From Bdellovibrio sp. (lineage in GTDB: Bacteria; Bdellovibrionota; Bacteriovoracia; Bacteriovoracales; Bacteriovoracaceae), in contig JACPIU010000037.1 in the NCBI GenBank assembly GCA_016187935.1, forward strand, positions 62,001 to 126,000: a stretch of DNA of 64,000 nucleotides, given 5' to 3'. The notes below the pieces were generated by a model, which saw nothing but the letters and a program-made list of their open reading frames with translations, did not search any database and had not been told where the DNA came from. Within the stretch, counting starts at the first letter, position 1. Each line of letters starts with the position of its first letter. Shown here one piece after another: positions 54,101 to 62,651 of this stretch. The position numbers and the translations under genes were made by a program.

Positions 54101-57100
54101 GTTATCAAAGAGGTGGCGCCTATATTACTTTCACTCAACATGGGAAAATTCTCAAATCATATTGGACCAAACCATCGACTCAGTTTCATGCCATTAATTT
54201 TCCCATTACTGAAAACTTGAAAGGTGGATTTTCCCTGGAAACTGTGTATGTTCAAGAGAACCAATTCTATTACAACAACTACTTGATTAATGTCGAGCGA
54301 CCGGAAAAGCAGCTTAACGTCACGGTGGAAACCATGAGAAGCAAGTTACGCCCCGGAGAGAAGGACACGTGGAGTTTAAAAATTGAAGGCCACAATGCCC
54401 AAAAGGTCGCCAGCGAACTTGCAGCGACCATGTATGATGCCTCTCTCGATGCTTTCGCCTCGCTGGCCTTTCCCTCTTTTACAGGCCACTGGGTGGATTC
54501 GGCCATGCCAGGTTATAATTCGACACTGATTCTCAAAGATTTTGTCACTTTATACGGTTGGTACCGTTATAGCTCTATTCCCTCCCGGCAATATCCCCAT
54601 TTTACTTATGATATCCTAAATCAGTTTTCTTATCTTTTTCCTTATGCCTACTTTGGAATAAGAAAGAAGGGTGAAATGGCCTTTGATGGTGCTGCACCTC
54701 CCATGGCAATGGCGGAGATGGATTCGGTGGAATCGAAATCCAGGGGCACTACCGAAGGCGGAAAATCCAATATGGCGGAAGCACGAGAGCTAGAAAAACC
54801 CGCTCTTAGGGCCAGCACGGAAGCGAAGAAGCCTGAGGTCATGGTTAGATCCAATTTGAACGAAACGGCCTTTTTCTACCCTCACCTCATCGCTGATTCA
54901 GCCGGGAAAGTGAAATTTGAATTCACCATGCCCGAGGCCCTGACGCGATGGAAATTCATGGCCATGGCCCATGGCAAGAACACCGAACTTGGCACCGTCG
55001 TGAAAGAGATTGTCACTCAAAAAGAACTCATGGTGACTCCAAACCCTCCACGCTTTTTGCGGCAGGGAGATCAAATCTATTTTAGCGCCAAAGTCGATAA
55101 TCTTTCAGATCAAGAACAAAAAGGAGAAGCGGTTTTAGAACTCAGCAGTGCTCATAACGATAAAGACGTTTCAAAAGATTTTATAAAAGGCGACATGGTC
55201 TTTAAATTCACTATTCCGGCAAAAAAATCGTCTGCTTTTGCATGGTTTATCAAGGTGCCTGACGTCACTTATTCACTCATCTACAAAGTTAAGGCGATAG
55301 GAGATAAATTCAGTGACGGCGAAGAAGGACTTGTGCCCATTTTATCCAGGCGTATTTTCATTCGGGAATCAATGCCTCTTTGGATTTCGGGAAAGGGAAG
55401 TAAAACCTTCAATTTTGAAAAATTGCTCAAATCAGAAAATTCAACAACACTAAAAAGTGAAAAACTGGTTTTGCAAATGACTTCAAATCCCGCATGGTAT
55501 GCTGTCCAGGCCATTCCCTATCTTCATAAAAATTTTCCCGAATGTACCGACTATGTTTTCGAAAGACTCTATGCCAATTCCCTAGGCGGAAAAATCGTTG
55601 ATTCGAATCCCAAAATTGGCAAGATCTTCAATCAATGGCGTGGGACGGATGCTTTAAAGTCAAATTTGCAAAAATCTCAAGACCTCAAGGGAGTCTCACT
55701 GGAAGAAACTCCTTGGGTCAACGATGCGGAATCGGAAGAAAAGGCCAAAAATGATGTGGGTAAATTTTTTGAAAAGAATAATCTCCATCAAGAAATCGCT
55801 GAGGCCTATACTGAGCTTGAATCAAGACTCTTGGGCGGAGGCGGATGGCCATGGTTTGCCGGCGGCCCGATTGATTATTACACCACACTCTATCTAGTAA
55901 CAGGTTTTGGTAAACTTCGCCATTTAGGGGTAGAAGTGAAAATGGATTTGGCCCACAAATCCTTGGCCAATTTAGATGACTGGATTAAGGATATTTACGA
56001 TCACATCACGCACAAAGAATTAAATAACTACACTCACCTTATCGCCTATTATCTCTATGGCCGCTCTTTTTTCTTGAAAGAACGTCCCATCGCCGGCCAG
56101 CATAAAGAAGCTGTGGAATATTTTCTAAGTCAGGCAGGCAAATTCTGGAGTGAGCTTGATAGTCGTTTGAGTGAAGCCAATACTGCCATTGCCACCATGC
56201 GCTTTGGTGAAAAAGATATTACCGAAGCCATCATTAAATCGTTGCGCGAGCGTGCGCTTCACAGTGAGGAAATGGGAATGTACTGGGGCGATGAAGAGTG
56301 GGCCTATTGGTGGTACCGGGCACCGATAGAGGCCCAGTCCCGAATCATCGAACTTTTTCATGAAGTGGTCAGAAATCAAAAAGAAATTGATGAACTCAAT
56401 ATCTGGACTTTGAAACAAAAACAGACCCAGAATTGGAAGACCAGCCGTGCCACTGCCGAAGTTGTCTATACACTTCTTCTGGCCGGTAGTGACCTCCTAA
56501 AAAATGACAAGTTAGTAGGCGTCACTCTTGGCGATGTCAAAGTGGAACCAAAAAATGTCGAGGCCGGAACAGGTTTTTACGAAAAAAGATTTAATGCTTC
56601 CGAGATCAAGGCAAGGATGGGTAAAATTCAAGTCGAGAAAAAGGACAAGGGAATTGCTTGGGGAGGACTACACTGGCACTACTTTGAAGATATCTCGAAA
56701 GTGACACCCCATAAAACACCTCTTTTCCTTACAAAAAATCTTTTTGTGAAACGAAACACCAAGAAAGGCCCAACTCTTTTTCCTTTGACGAAAGAGAAGA
56801 TTGAAGTGGGCGAAACATTGGTGGTACGAGTTGAACTGCGCGCCGATCGCGATATGGAATATGTGCACATGAAGGATATGCGCGGTTCTGGCACTGAACC
56901 GATCAATGTTCTCTCGCAATGGAAATATCAGGACGGATTATCGTATTACGAATCCACTCGCGATACCGCCACCCACTTTTTCTTCGCTTATCTGCCCAAA
57001 GGAACGTATGTCTTTGAGTATGATCTGAAAGTTTTCCACAAGGGTGAATATCAAACTGGAATGGCGGAGATTGAATGCATATATGCCCCAGAATTTAGCT

Positions 57101-57135
57101 CTCATTCACAGACGATTCTGCTAACAGTCGAATAA
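51133..57135 (+). CDS. Alpha-2-macroglobulin family protein with degenerate thioester site
   Basis: A 2000-residue exported protein (signal peptide about 1-17; ATG 51133 preferred over a TTG 6 nt earlier). An N-terminal helical region (20-350) is followed by macroglobulin beta-domains with DRAIYRPGQRIHFKG near 590, VEEYKRPKFEV near 680 and an aromatic LPWWWYWANPY stretch. A Met/Ala/Glu-rich bait-like segment lies at about 1174-1240, then an A2M domain with LIADSAGKVKFEFTMPEALTRWKF, and an alpha-toroid (about 1450-1800). The thioester site, normally CxEQ, reads C1471-T-D-Y, so the Cys-Gln thioester cannot form. Family members trap proteases in the periplasm or on the surface; function here is inferred. 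Confidence 0.88.
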   Translation: MKFLPVFLALYLFGALAFSSTSDLETILSKINEAEVNKLPQTALDLATELEKKAKAEKHKALYIRALAKRILNQSHILGKAPKDKVKILREEVGKVSEDVRPLVKIILAHWFWHYYEQNRYKFSARTQTAGLPSDDFTTWDLNKIFAEIRILFEDGLKNAEYLKKEKLDDYEGLIERGSVFLDSSPTLYEFALREMITFLTFGTSTLPAPEDKFEIDASSDAFAHHKTFLAYKPQTTDKESPLLRGFEVYQELMNYYREKKLLEQYVDADIARLKFVNAQASDEGKRETFLARLKEIEDEFKKISASTLASHEIAKQYNSDQEFFTAVQVCEKAIELHPNSDGAKLCQDLIGSIKHPLFSVKTENSINKSNSTLIVKYKNIRKLHFRIVQDDWKNYLHKKWRRLDDSLEHSDVGELLKRKPLQEWTIELAETKDFKEREIEEAIPDLPYGYYKIFASSDQQFSPSNIGNQEQLAYTSFWKTDTLILVRGQDKTVSGLIIDARTGAPLEKKTISIYKRNNNKEGIHEKVGHVTSDKNGLWQYRLEPSSSDWSMYFHVESQDTGDTVYTQWINVNYLPQKSADTHIIFFTDRAIYRPGQRIHFKGICYTFDQKSDEYNVSKCSDVLIILHDSNEKEISKVFKDSNDFGSFSGDFIAPKNTLMGLMSIRAPQYSGQTSIRVEEYKRPKFEVTLQAPDKQYRLNDVITLSGKAESYSGAPLSSARVKFRILRGVRLPWWWYWANPYAAEQEIAHGQIKTNDGGEFSVEFQARPNNSVNPKFKPFFTYRTEVDVVDSTGETRSANISINVGHVAMQARPSVDGWLPNDRDIKIHISTTTLDNKPANADGTVEIYALDGPKDVQRRPSFGQYYNWYWYWATETKASNSKKDLSNIENWEIGKSITSSTFASKEGMADINFKLGEGAYCAILKTKDQFGSAIDEKIFFTVFGASNSKNFLGIKSQKNDFTVKVPSFFRIQKTSLKVGEKLEAILATGYQRGGAYITFTQHGKILKSYWTKPSTQFHAINFPITENLKGGFSLETVYVQENQFYYNNYLINVERPEKQLNVTVETMRSKLRPGEKDTWSLKIEGHNAQKVASELAATMYDASLDAFASLAFPSFTGHWVDSAMPGYNSTLILKDFVTLYGWYRYSSIPSRQYPHFTYDILNQFSYLFPYAYFGIRKKGEMAFDGAAPPMAMAEMDSVESKSRGTTEGGKSNMAEARELEKPALRASTEAKKPEVMVRSNLNETAFFYPHLIADSAGKVKFEFTMPEALTRWKFMAMAHGKNTELGTVVKEIVTQKELMVTPNPPRFLRQGDQIYFSAKVDNLSDQEQKGEAVLELSSAHNDKDVSKDFIKGDMVFKFTIPAKKSSAFAWFIKVPDVTYSLIYKVKAIGDKFSDGEEGLVPILSRRIFIRESMPLWISGKGSKTFNFEKLLKSENSTTLKSEKLVLQMTSNPAWYAVQAIPYLHKNFPECTDYVFERLYANSLGGKIVDSNPKIGKIFNQWRGTDALKSNLQKSQDLKGVSLEETPWVNDAESEEKAKNDVGKFFEKNNLHQEIAEAYTELESRLLGGGGWPWFAGGPIDYYTTLYLVTGFGKLRHLGVEVKMDLAHKSLANLDDWIKDIYDHITHKELNNYTHLIAYYLYGRSFFLKERPIAGQHKEAVEYFLSQAGKFWSELDSRLSEANTAIATMRFGEKDITEAIIKSLRERALHSEEMGMYWGDEEWAYWWYRAPIEAQSRIIELFHEVVRNQKEIDELNIWTLKQKQTQNWKTSRATAEVVYTLLLAGSDLLKNDKLVGVTLGDVKVEPKNVEAGTGFYEKRFNASEIKARMGKIQVEKKDKGIAWGGLHWHYFEDISKVTPHKTPLFLTKNLFVKRNTKKGPTLFPLTKEKIEVGETLVVRVELRADRDMEYVHMKDMRGSGTEPINVLSQWKYQDGLSYYESTRDTATHFFFAYLPKGTYVFEYDLKVFHKGEYQTGMAEIECIYAPEFSSHSQTILLTVE

Positions 57136-57150
57136 TTGTTAGAAAAAAAG

Positions 57151-57939
57151 CTAGCGTGGGATGCCTGAGAAATAATATCCATGTCCAAAAGGTGGATAGG
57201 CATAACGCCCATACTCCCAATGCCAGTGAGAACCAAAGGGTGCCACCATGGCCCGCAGGTCTTGCTCCGAATACATTCGCATGGCACTGACCATCCCATC
57301 CCAGGCACTCAAGGCAAGAGCGAAAGGAGTACACCATGTATATAAAGCCTTTGCCAGCACATCTTTCGGCGTAAGGAGAGGCGTCGAGAGCAAGGCCCAG
57401 AATCCCACCGGTGCCATATTTAAAAATTGCAGCGGATTGCGATCAAAAGGTTCAGAGATAAAAATTCCTTTTCCGCCTTTCACGGCATCTTCTAAAATCG
57501 CTTGCGCTAGATGGGGTGGTAAGTGATGAAAGGCATTGATAATCGTTCTTACACGCCCTGTTGATAGTAATAGTGGAATGTTGGTTGCATCGACCGATGA
57601 ACATTCAAAATCCACGATTCCAGGCAACTCAGAACGAAGGGATTCCCAAACCGTGACACGTGGATGAAGGTCGGTCAATATAAAACGTGGTGAAGTGCCA
57701 CCAGTGCGCTGAATTTCATGGGCAAAAATCTTTGCCGGACCTCCTGAGCCTGATCCAAGATCAAGCACTTCATTGGCCCCTGTTGCGTCTAAAAACTCTT
57801 GAAAGATCGGCACAAGATTCCGCAACATCCTGCCCCACTCGAGAGTACGGCCAAGCGTTTCTATTAATGTATCCCTCACGAACGCCGGTGCCCAATCTTG
57901 GTCGTTGAATTCTATTAGGTGTAGCCTCGGCAATGTCAT
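57151..57939 (-). CDS. SAM-dependent methyltransferase
   Basis: A 262-residue protein started at ATG 57939 (GGAGGA upstream; the longer frame lacks it). The class I methyltransferase core has VLDLGSGSGGPAKI near residue 60 (SAM loop), FILTDLHPRV for the acidic strand and INAFHHLPP as motif IV region. The C-terminal 100 residues contain aromatic-rich stretches and the end GHGYYFSGIPR. Substrate unknown. Convergent with the alpha-2-macroglobulin gene. Confidence 0.85.
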   Translation of the reverse strand: MTLPRLHLIEFNDQDWAPAFVRDTLIETLGRTLEWGRMLRNLVPIFQEFLDATGANEVLDLGSGSGGPAKIFAHEIQRTGGTSPRFILTDLHPRVTVWESLRSELPGIVDFECSSVDATNIPLLLSTGRVRTIINAFHHLPPHLAQAILEDAVKGGKGIFISEPFDRNPLQFLNMAPVGFWALLSTPLLTPKDVLAKALYTWCTPFALALSAWDGMVSAMRMYSEQDLRAMVAPFGSHWHWEYGRYAYPPFGHGYYFSGIPR

Positions 57940-58110
57940 CACTTTCCTCCATGGTGAGCATGGCCAAACGGCCCGTTTAAAAACTGAAATACCCACTCAA
58001 ACCGATAATACTGGGACGTCCCAGTAAAAAGAAGTTCTCCACGCAATGATTCCAAGAAGTTATATTGCTCTCCTGAGCTTTGACCCCTTTGGAGAGCAAC
58101 CCGGCCCATT

Positions 58111-58461
58111 CTAGTTACAGTCAAAATTGGTGTTCTTGCGGCCTTGTGACAAACTAGTTTGATCTAACTCATCAAGATAGATCATGGCAGAAACTTTTTT
58201 ATCATCGCTTTTAAAGCTAAACATAACATCTTCCGTGGTCACATATCCTTTGGTAACCAGGCGTGGTTCTTTTTCATAACCCTGATACACTTCTAAGACA
58301 AAACGCTCTTTGACACCCTCTTTGATTTCACGATCAGAAACTTGAGTGAGAATCAAAGTTTGTTTTTGATAATCTGTCTTTTCTTTGCAGATGTACTTGG
58401 CCCCAGCGGCATTGGCGGTCACGGATAATAACAAACTTACGATCAATAATGCTGTTTTCAT
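58111..58461 (-). CDS. Small hypothetical exported protein
   Basis: A 116-residue protein started at ATG 58461 with a perfect AAAGGAGT Shine-Dalgarno and a signal peptide ending ANA (about 19). The longer 155-codon frame has no credible start. Mature part is beta-like with two cysteines (YICKEK, NFDCN at the end). Family not recognised. Leader and promoter lie in 58462-58620. Confidence 0.75.
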   Translation of the reverse strand: MKTALLIVSLLLSVTANAAGAKYICKEKTDYQKQTLILTQVSDREIKEGVKERFVLEVYQGYEKEPRLVTKGYVTTEDVMFSFKSDDKKVSAMIYLDELDQTSLSQGRKNTNFDCN

Positions 58462-58831
58462 AATGACTCCTTTTTTTGATTTTGAGAGCGAGCAGTAACT
58501 AGCATCTTCCCAAGTAGCTTGGAAATAGAATGCTGAAATATAATCAATCCATAAATTAGATAAACACTTAGAGAACACTATCTCATTTTTAAGGTCCTCT
58601 GTGCAATTTCGTCAAAAAAATTGACACTTGAATGTTTTAAATCAGCATTGCGACCCCAACCGTTTGGTAGTATGGGTTTCCCTTGGCCTGCCTCTTGCTC
58701 CTCCTCGGACGGTGAGCTAACTCACACAACAAGGAGGTTGAGTAACATTCAAAAATAATTCTTTGCCTGAAACCAAGTTCATCATCCAATCCCGCAACTT
58801 TTTTGTGGGATTGTAACATTGGAGGTTTTTG
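58462..58831. other. Non-coding divergent region with leader of the CARDB-repeat gene
   Basis: A 370-bp gap between divergent genes. A perfect -35 TTGACA at 58621-58626 has only a weak -10 partner, so the promoter may need an activator. If used, the leader of the CARDB gene is about 190-200 nt. It includes a GTGAG/CTCAC hairpin at 58712-58725, an orphan AAGGAGG at 58731-58737 with no start codon in reach, and a second stem-loop at 58788-58812 (AATCCCGCA/TGTGGGATT, one wobble) right before the real Shine-Dalgarno at 58821. I recognise no riboswitch family. The short frames inside it look random. Confidence 0.5.
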
Positions 58832-60544
58832 ATGAAGTTCTTCTCAATCACGCGAACGCGTCTCTATCTCACACTCTTCATTGGCATGCTTTGGATGATC
58901 ATAAAGGTCTCCCAGGCCGCCGATTTAGTACCCGTCTCTCTTTCCATGAGCGGCACAAACATCGCCCTCTCAGTACAAAACACCAGCTATGGTGTCAGCG
59001 TCAATGGCTTTTACGTCTCTATCAGCGCCAATGGAAAATCCCAGGCCCTCTATATTGGTTATATGGGCCCGCGCCAAATCACCACCGTCACGACTCCAGC
59101 AATCTATTTTGGTACAGGTAGTGCCTCAGTAACAGGCGTGGTTGATGCTTATGGCTGGATACCCGAGGGCTATCCACCAGGCGAAGACAATAACGTCATG
59201 ACAGCAACTCTGGATTTAGGCGGAAGCACTTCCCAAGGGAGTTCGGTTGATCTGATTATTGATGATATTCGAGAGAGTGATCCCTACTTTTTCGTTAAAA
59301 TTAGAAACCAGGGAGGTGGTACCACCTATAAATCTTCTTATTTGAGGGTTTGCTTGAATGGTTACTGTTTAAACAATTATGTTGCCACTCCCGGAGCAGG
59401 AGCTTCAAATGAATTTAGCTATAACAAAAGCCAATTCTATGTCACATCGGGAGGTTCCTACTCGGTCTCGGCCACCATCGATTCGACTAACTTAATCACA
59501 GAATATCTTGAAACCAACAACTCACTCAGTGAAACTTTATACTTCTCCACTCCGCAAGAACTTCCTGATTTGATCGTTGAAGATATTCTTTTTCAAAATG
59601 GTGGAATCGACGTCAAAATTAAGAACATCGGTACAGGTTCGGCCAATGCGCCAATTAAAGTTCAATTGAGCAGACCGGGAACTTCTTACGCCATGGTTCG
59701 CAGCTATACTAATTCCAGCTATCCCCTTTACACGGGAACGACTCGCATCGTTTCCTTTCTGGTTTCTGACGTTGGCGCTTCAGGACTCAGCTCTGTTAAT
59801 CTCAAGGCCAGTGTGGATTGGGATAATAGTGTCAACGAATCAAACGAACTCAATAATGATCTTTCCAAAACCGTCACGCTGGAACAATTGCTGCCTGATC
59901 TGATTGTGGAAGATGTATTTTTTGAAGGCACCGATGTTAAAGTTAAAATCAAAAACCAAGGTGCTGCTGCAAGCTCTTCGGCGCATTACACACGCATTTA
60001 CATGAATGGATATTACAATTATATCTATTCGTCGACTTCGATTCCTATCGGTAGCAGTGTGACGTTATCCTATCCGGCCGCATACTTTTATCTCATCCAG
60101 GGACAAACTTACACGGCAACTGTAAATGCCGATTCGGATGGATATGTCTTGGAAAGTAACGAAAGCAATAACACTTTATCGAAATCCCTCGTCTTTGGAT
60201 CGACCAGCACAAGCAGTGGCGTTGACCTCGTGGTTGTCAGTGTTGAGCGCTATGTCTACTTGTCGTATCTCTACGCCAAGATTAATTGGAAGAATCAAGG
60301 CACAGCATATAGTGCACCTGTAGATATTAAACTTTCCTACGGGACCACGGCGCTGACAAGCTCAGTGACTTATAGCAACTATAGCGCCCCGGCCCCTGGT
60401 GCAACCTCAACCACCTACGTTTACATCGGTTATACCTCGACTTATCCTCTCGGTTCACTGCAAGTACAAGCGACGGTCGATTCCACTAACAAACAGATTG
60501 AGAGCAATGAAAACAACAACTCTTCGCCGATCCTGATTTTCTAG
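58832..60544 (+). CDS. Exported CARDB-repeat protein
   Basis: A 570-residue protein started at ATG 58832, 6 nt after GGAGG. A signal peptide (about 1-29, ending SQA) precedes five CARDB-like immunoglobulin-fold repeats. They begin at DLVPVSL, DLIIDDI, DLIVEDI, DLIVEDV and DLVVVSV and end in the usual acidic-NN pattern (EYLETNN, NESNELNN, ESNESNN, ESNENNN). Such repeats occur in adhesins and surface proteins. It has no anchor motif or protease domain, so it is probably secreted or periplasmic. High Ser/Thr/Tyr content. The ligand is unknown. Confidence 0.87.
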   Translation: MKFFSITRTRLYLTLFIGMLWMIIKVSQAADLVPVSLSMSGTNIALSVQNTSYGVSVNGFYVSISANGKSQALYIGYMGPRQITTVTTPAIYFGTGSASVTGVVDAYGWIPEGYPPGEDNNVMTATLDLGGSTSQGSSVDLIIDDIRESDPYFFVKIRNQGGGTTYKSSYLRVCLNGYCLNNYVATPGAGASNEFSYNKSQFYVTSGGSYSVSATIDSTNLITEYLETNNSLSETLYFSTPQELPDLIVEDILFQNGGIDVKIKNIGTGSANAPIKVQLSRPGTSYAMVRSYTNSSYPLYTGTTRIVSFLVSDVGASGLSSVNLKASVDWDNSVNESNELNNDLSKTVTLEQLLPDLIVEDVFFEGTDVKVKIKNQGAAASSSAHYTRIYMNGYYNYIYSSTSIPIGSSVTLSYPAAYFYLIQGQTYTATVNADSDGYVLESNESNNTLSKSLVFGSTSTSSGVDLVVVSVERYVYLSYLYAKINWKNQGTAYSAPVDIKLSYGTTALTSSVTYSNYSAPAPGATSTTYVYIGYTSTYPLGSLQVQATVDSTNKQIESNENNNSSPILIF

Positions 60545-60561
60545 TTGCTTGTTTAATAACT

Positions 60562-60592
60562 GAAGTGGGAGTGTGAAAGACACTCTCACTTC
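60562..60592. terminator. Hairpin between convergent genes, probable bidirectional terminator
   Basis: A 13-bp stem (GAAGTGGGAGTGT with ACACTCTCACTTC, one G-T wobble) with a GAAAG loop stands between the CARDB gene (+) and the Crp/Fnr gene (-). The T-run is poor on both sides, so it may act with other signals. Confidence 0.6.
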
Positions 60593-60642
60593 TCTCAATT
60601 CATAACTACTTGTGGCCGGGGTGGGGTAACTTCAACAAAGCA

Positions 60643-61374
60643 CTAAACTGCGGCACCCATGTAGCTTTTCAACTCATCGTGAGCGATAACATCAATGCAA
60701 CCGTTTTTAAGCTTTATCACTCCCTCTTTTTGCAATTCGGATAGAGTTCTTATGAGAGTCTCATTTGCAGTCCCAGCAAGAGAAGAAAGTTCTATTCGCG
60801 AAAAGATATTAGGAATACTAACACTATTTTTGCCAGACGCCGTTCCATAACTATTGACCAGATTAATCAGTGTTTCAGCGACTCGCTCCCTTACCGATTT
60901 TTTAGACAAGCTGAGAATTCTTAATTCATGTCTTTCAATGCAATCCTTTAATTTACCAATGAGATTCATGGCAAACTGAGGATATTTTTTGAGTTGATTC
61001 TGCATGAATGTCTTGTCAAAAAAATAGATGGTACTATTCTCCATAGCAACAGTTGAATAGGTGGCGAAACTGGTTGTATTAGAAAGCACACAATTAACTC
61101 CAAAAAAATCGCCTCTTTCACATACACTTATGATTGTATCCTCGCCACTATCCAGGCTTTTAACTTTTTTAACCAGACCATTAACTATGCATGAAAGTCC
61201 GAAAAAGGGTGTCCCTTGATAATGAATTGTCTGCCCTTTTTTGTAATGACTTTGGATTTTTGCATTTTCCATTTCCTCCATCAGCGAATTCGGACAATCA
61301 CTAAAAACAGAAAGCTCTTTGAGGTTAGCTGTGGAATTCATAACACTGCTCCTGACTACATTCGTTACAAACAT
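60643..61374 (-). CDS. Crp/Fnr-family transcriptional regulator (paralogue of the gene at 47364)
   Basis: A 243-residue regulator closely similar along its whole length to the product at 47364. Shared segments include KKGQTI.., VKSLD.GE.TIIS, RILSLSKKSVRERVAETL, SRIELSSLAG and the C-terminal GAAV/GAVV. The beta-roll (about 25-145) and the winged helix (about 160-235, NETLIRTLSELQ) are complete. No FNR cysteine cluster. The ATG has a good AAGGAG 8 nt upstream. A perfect inverted repeat GGAAA-AAA-TTTCC lies at 61412-61424, 38 bp upstream, a possible operator. Confidence 0.9.
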   Translation of the reverse strand: MFVTNVVRSSVMNSTANLKELSVFSDCPNSLMEEMENAKIQSHYKKGQTIHYQGTPFFGLSCIVNGLVKKVKSLDSGEDTIISVCERGDFFGVNCVLSNTTSFATYSTVAMENSTIYFFDKTFMQNQLKKYPQFAMNLIGKLKDCIERHELRILSLSKKSVRERVAETLINLVNSYGTASGKNSVSIPNIFSRIELSSLAGTANETLIRTLSELQKEGVIKLKNGCIDVIAHDELKSYMGAAV

Positions 61375-61631
61375 AATGCATTCTCCTTGAGTTTAAATTT
61401 ATGCTAATTTAGGAAAAAATTTCCCTCATTATAAATTTTTTAAGTGCACAGCTAAATAGATTGTGAAAAATTTTATGTCAAAAAACAAATTCATAGACAG
61501 GCCGCCGTTTAGTTTATGTCTATGTTTTAATCCGGCAGTTCTTTTTGCGCAGAACTAAAAAAAAGACTTCTGCAAGACCTTGACACTCATGGCAGCAGCC
61601 CCAACTTCATAATCTAAAAGAAGAGGATAAC

Positions 61632-62534
61632 ATGGAAAATAAAACTTCCGGTTTCATACAAGGGGCCAGTTCCTATTTGATTTGGGGATTAGCACCTCTT
61701 TATTTTAAGGCCCTGGCTTCAATTTCAGCAGGGGAAGTGCTGATTCATCGGATTGTGTGGTCGGTTGTGGTATTAAGTCTTTTTCTCTTAAGTAAAAAAT
61801 CGCTTAAAAATATGATCTCTCATTTTAAACGCGGTAAGGTCTTGCGCAATTTAATCATGTCATCTCTTTTGGTTTCCAGTAACTGGCTTATCTATATCTA
61901 TGCCATTAGCATCGGCAAAACGGTTGAGGCCAGCTTGGGATATTTTATTAATCCTCTTTTTACTATTTTACTTGGAGTTATGTTCTTTAAGGAAAGTTTA
62001 AGTAAGTCCCAATTAGCTTGCCTCACCTTTGGGGCCTTCGGTCTGCTTTATCAAATCTATGCCATAGGTTCGCTGTCATGGATCGCCCTCGCGATTCCGC
62101 TGACTTTTGGACTCTATGGTCTTGTTAGAAAAAAGACTTTAATCGATTCAGTCGAAGGGCTCCTGGTTGAGACAATTTTGGTTGCGCCTCTCGCAATCAG
62201 TTTTGGTGTTTTCCTTTTCCGTCGGGATTCCCTCATGTTTGTCCAAGTTCCTTTGCCTTTGCAACTTCTCTTAATCGGGACTGGTTTACTCACTACGATT
62301 CCTCTCTTTTTGTACAACGAGGGAGTTAAAAAATTACCCTTTAACTACATGGGATTTTTGCAATATATTGCCCCCACTCTGCAATTTTTGGTGGGCGTCT
62401 ATATTTTTAACGAACATTTCAATCTGCAAAAATTGATCAGCTTCACTTTCATTTGGTTTGGACTGATACTTCTCACAATCTCGCAAATTCAGACCCTCAT
62501 GAAAAAGAGAACCAAGATCCAACGACAATTTTAG
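61632..62534 (+). CDS. rarD: RarD/EamA-family membrane transporter
   Basis: A 300-residue protein with ten hydrophobic helices in two EamA halves (about 8-140 and 145-290). It opens with the RarD-type segment SSYLIWGLAPLYFKAL and has HRIVWSV, SNWLIYIYAIS and VEASLGYFINPL. RarD proteins belong to the drug/metabolite transporter superfamily; chloramphenicol sensitivity gave the name but the natural substrate is uncertain. Start ATG behind GAGGA. A leader IR AGTTCT-N8-AGAACT is at 61537-61556. Confidence 0.9.
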   Translation: MENKTSGFIQGASSYLIWGLAPLYFKALASISAGEVLIHRIVWSVVVLSLFLLSKKSLKNMISHFKRGKVLRNLIMSSLLVSSNWLIYIYAISIGKTVEASLGYFINPLFTILLGVMFFKESLSKSQLACLTFGAFGLLYQIYAIGSLSWIALAIPLTFGLYGLVRKKTLIDSVEGLLVETILVAPLAISFGVFLFRRDSLMFVQVPLPLQLLLIGTGLLTTIPLFLYNEGVKKLPFNYMGFLQYIAPTLQFLVGVYIFNEHFNLQKLISFTFIWFGLILLTISQIQTLMKKRTKIQRQF

Positions 62535-62564
62535 TTGACTGTAAACTCTTCGGGGCAATATAAC
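62535..62564 (+). promoter_or_regulatory. Sigma-70-like promoter of thrS
   Basis: TTGACT (62535-62540), an 18-nt spacer, then TATAAC (62559-62564). A start near 62571 gives a leader of about 80 nt before the thrS ATG at 62652. The leader shows no T-box or tRNA-like fold I can recognise. Confidence 0.55.
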
Positions 62565-62651
62565 CGAACGGCATGGAGTAGCTGTACATATAGGTAAATC
62601 TTCGATATTAACGCCTTGCAAGAGGTCATATCCATTGGGGAGCAAAAGAGT

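Noticed and set aside
57939-58124. A 61-codon minus-strand frame between the methyltransferase and the small exported protein
   Set aside because: It overlaps the end of the 58111 gene and the start of the 57151 gene, with no start signal or motif.
58637-58819. A 60-codon minus-strand frame in the CARDB leader
   Set aside because: No Shine-Dalgarno, no motif, overlaps both leader stem-loops; more likely chance.
58621-58831. c-di-GMP or other known riboswitch in the CARDB leader
   Set aside because: Looked for GEMM-type and cobalamin-type core sequences on both strands and found none.
62565-62651. T-box or tRNA-Thr-like operator in the thrS leader
   Set aside because: Only about 80 nt long, with no T-box sequence or anticodon-like stem seen.
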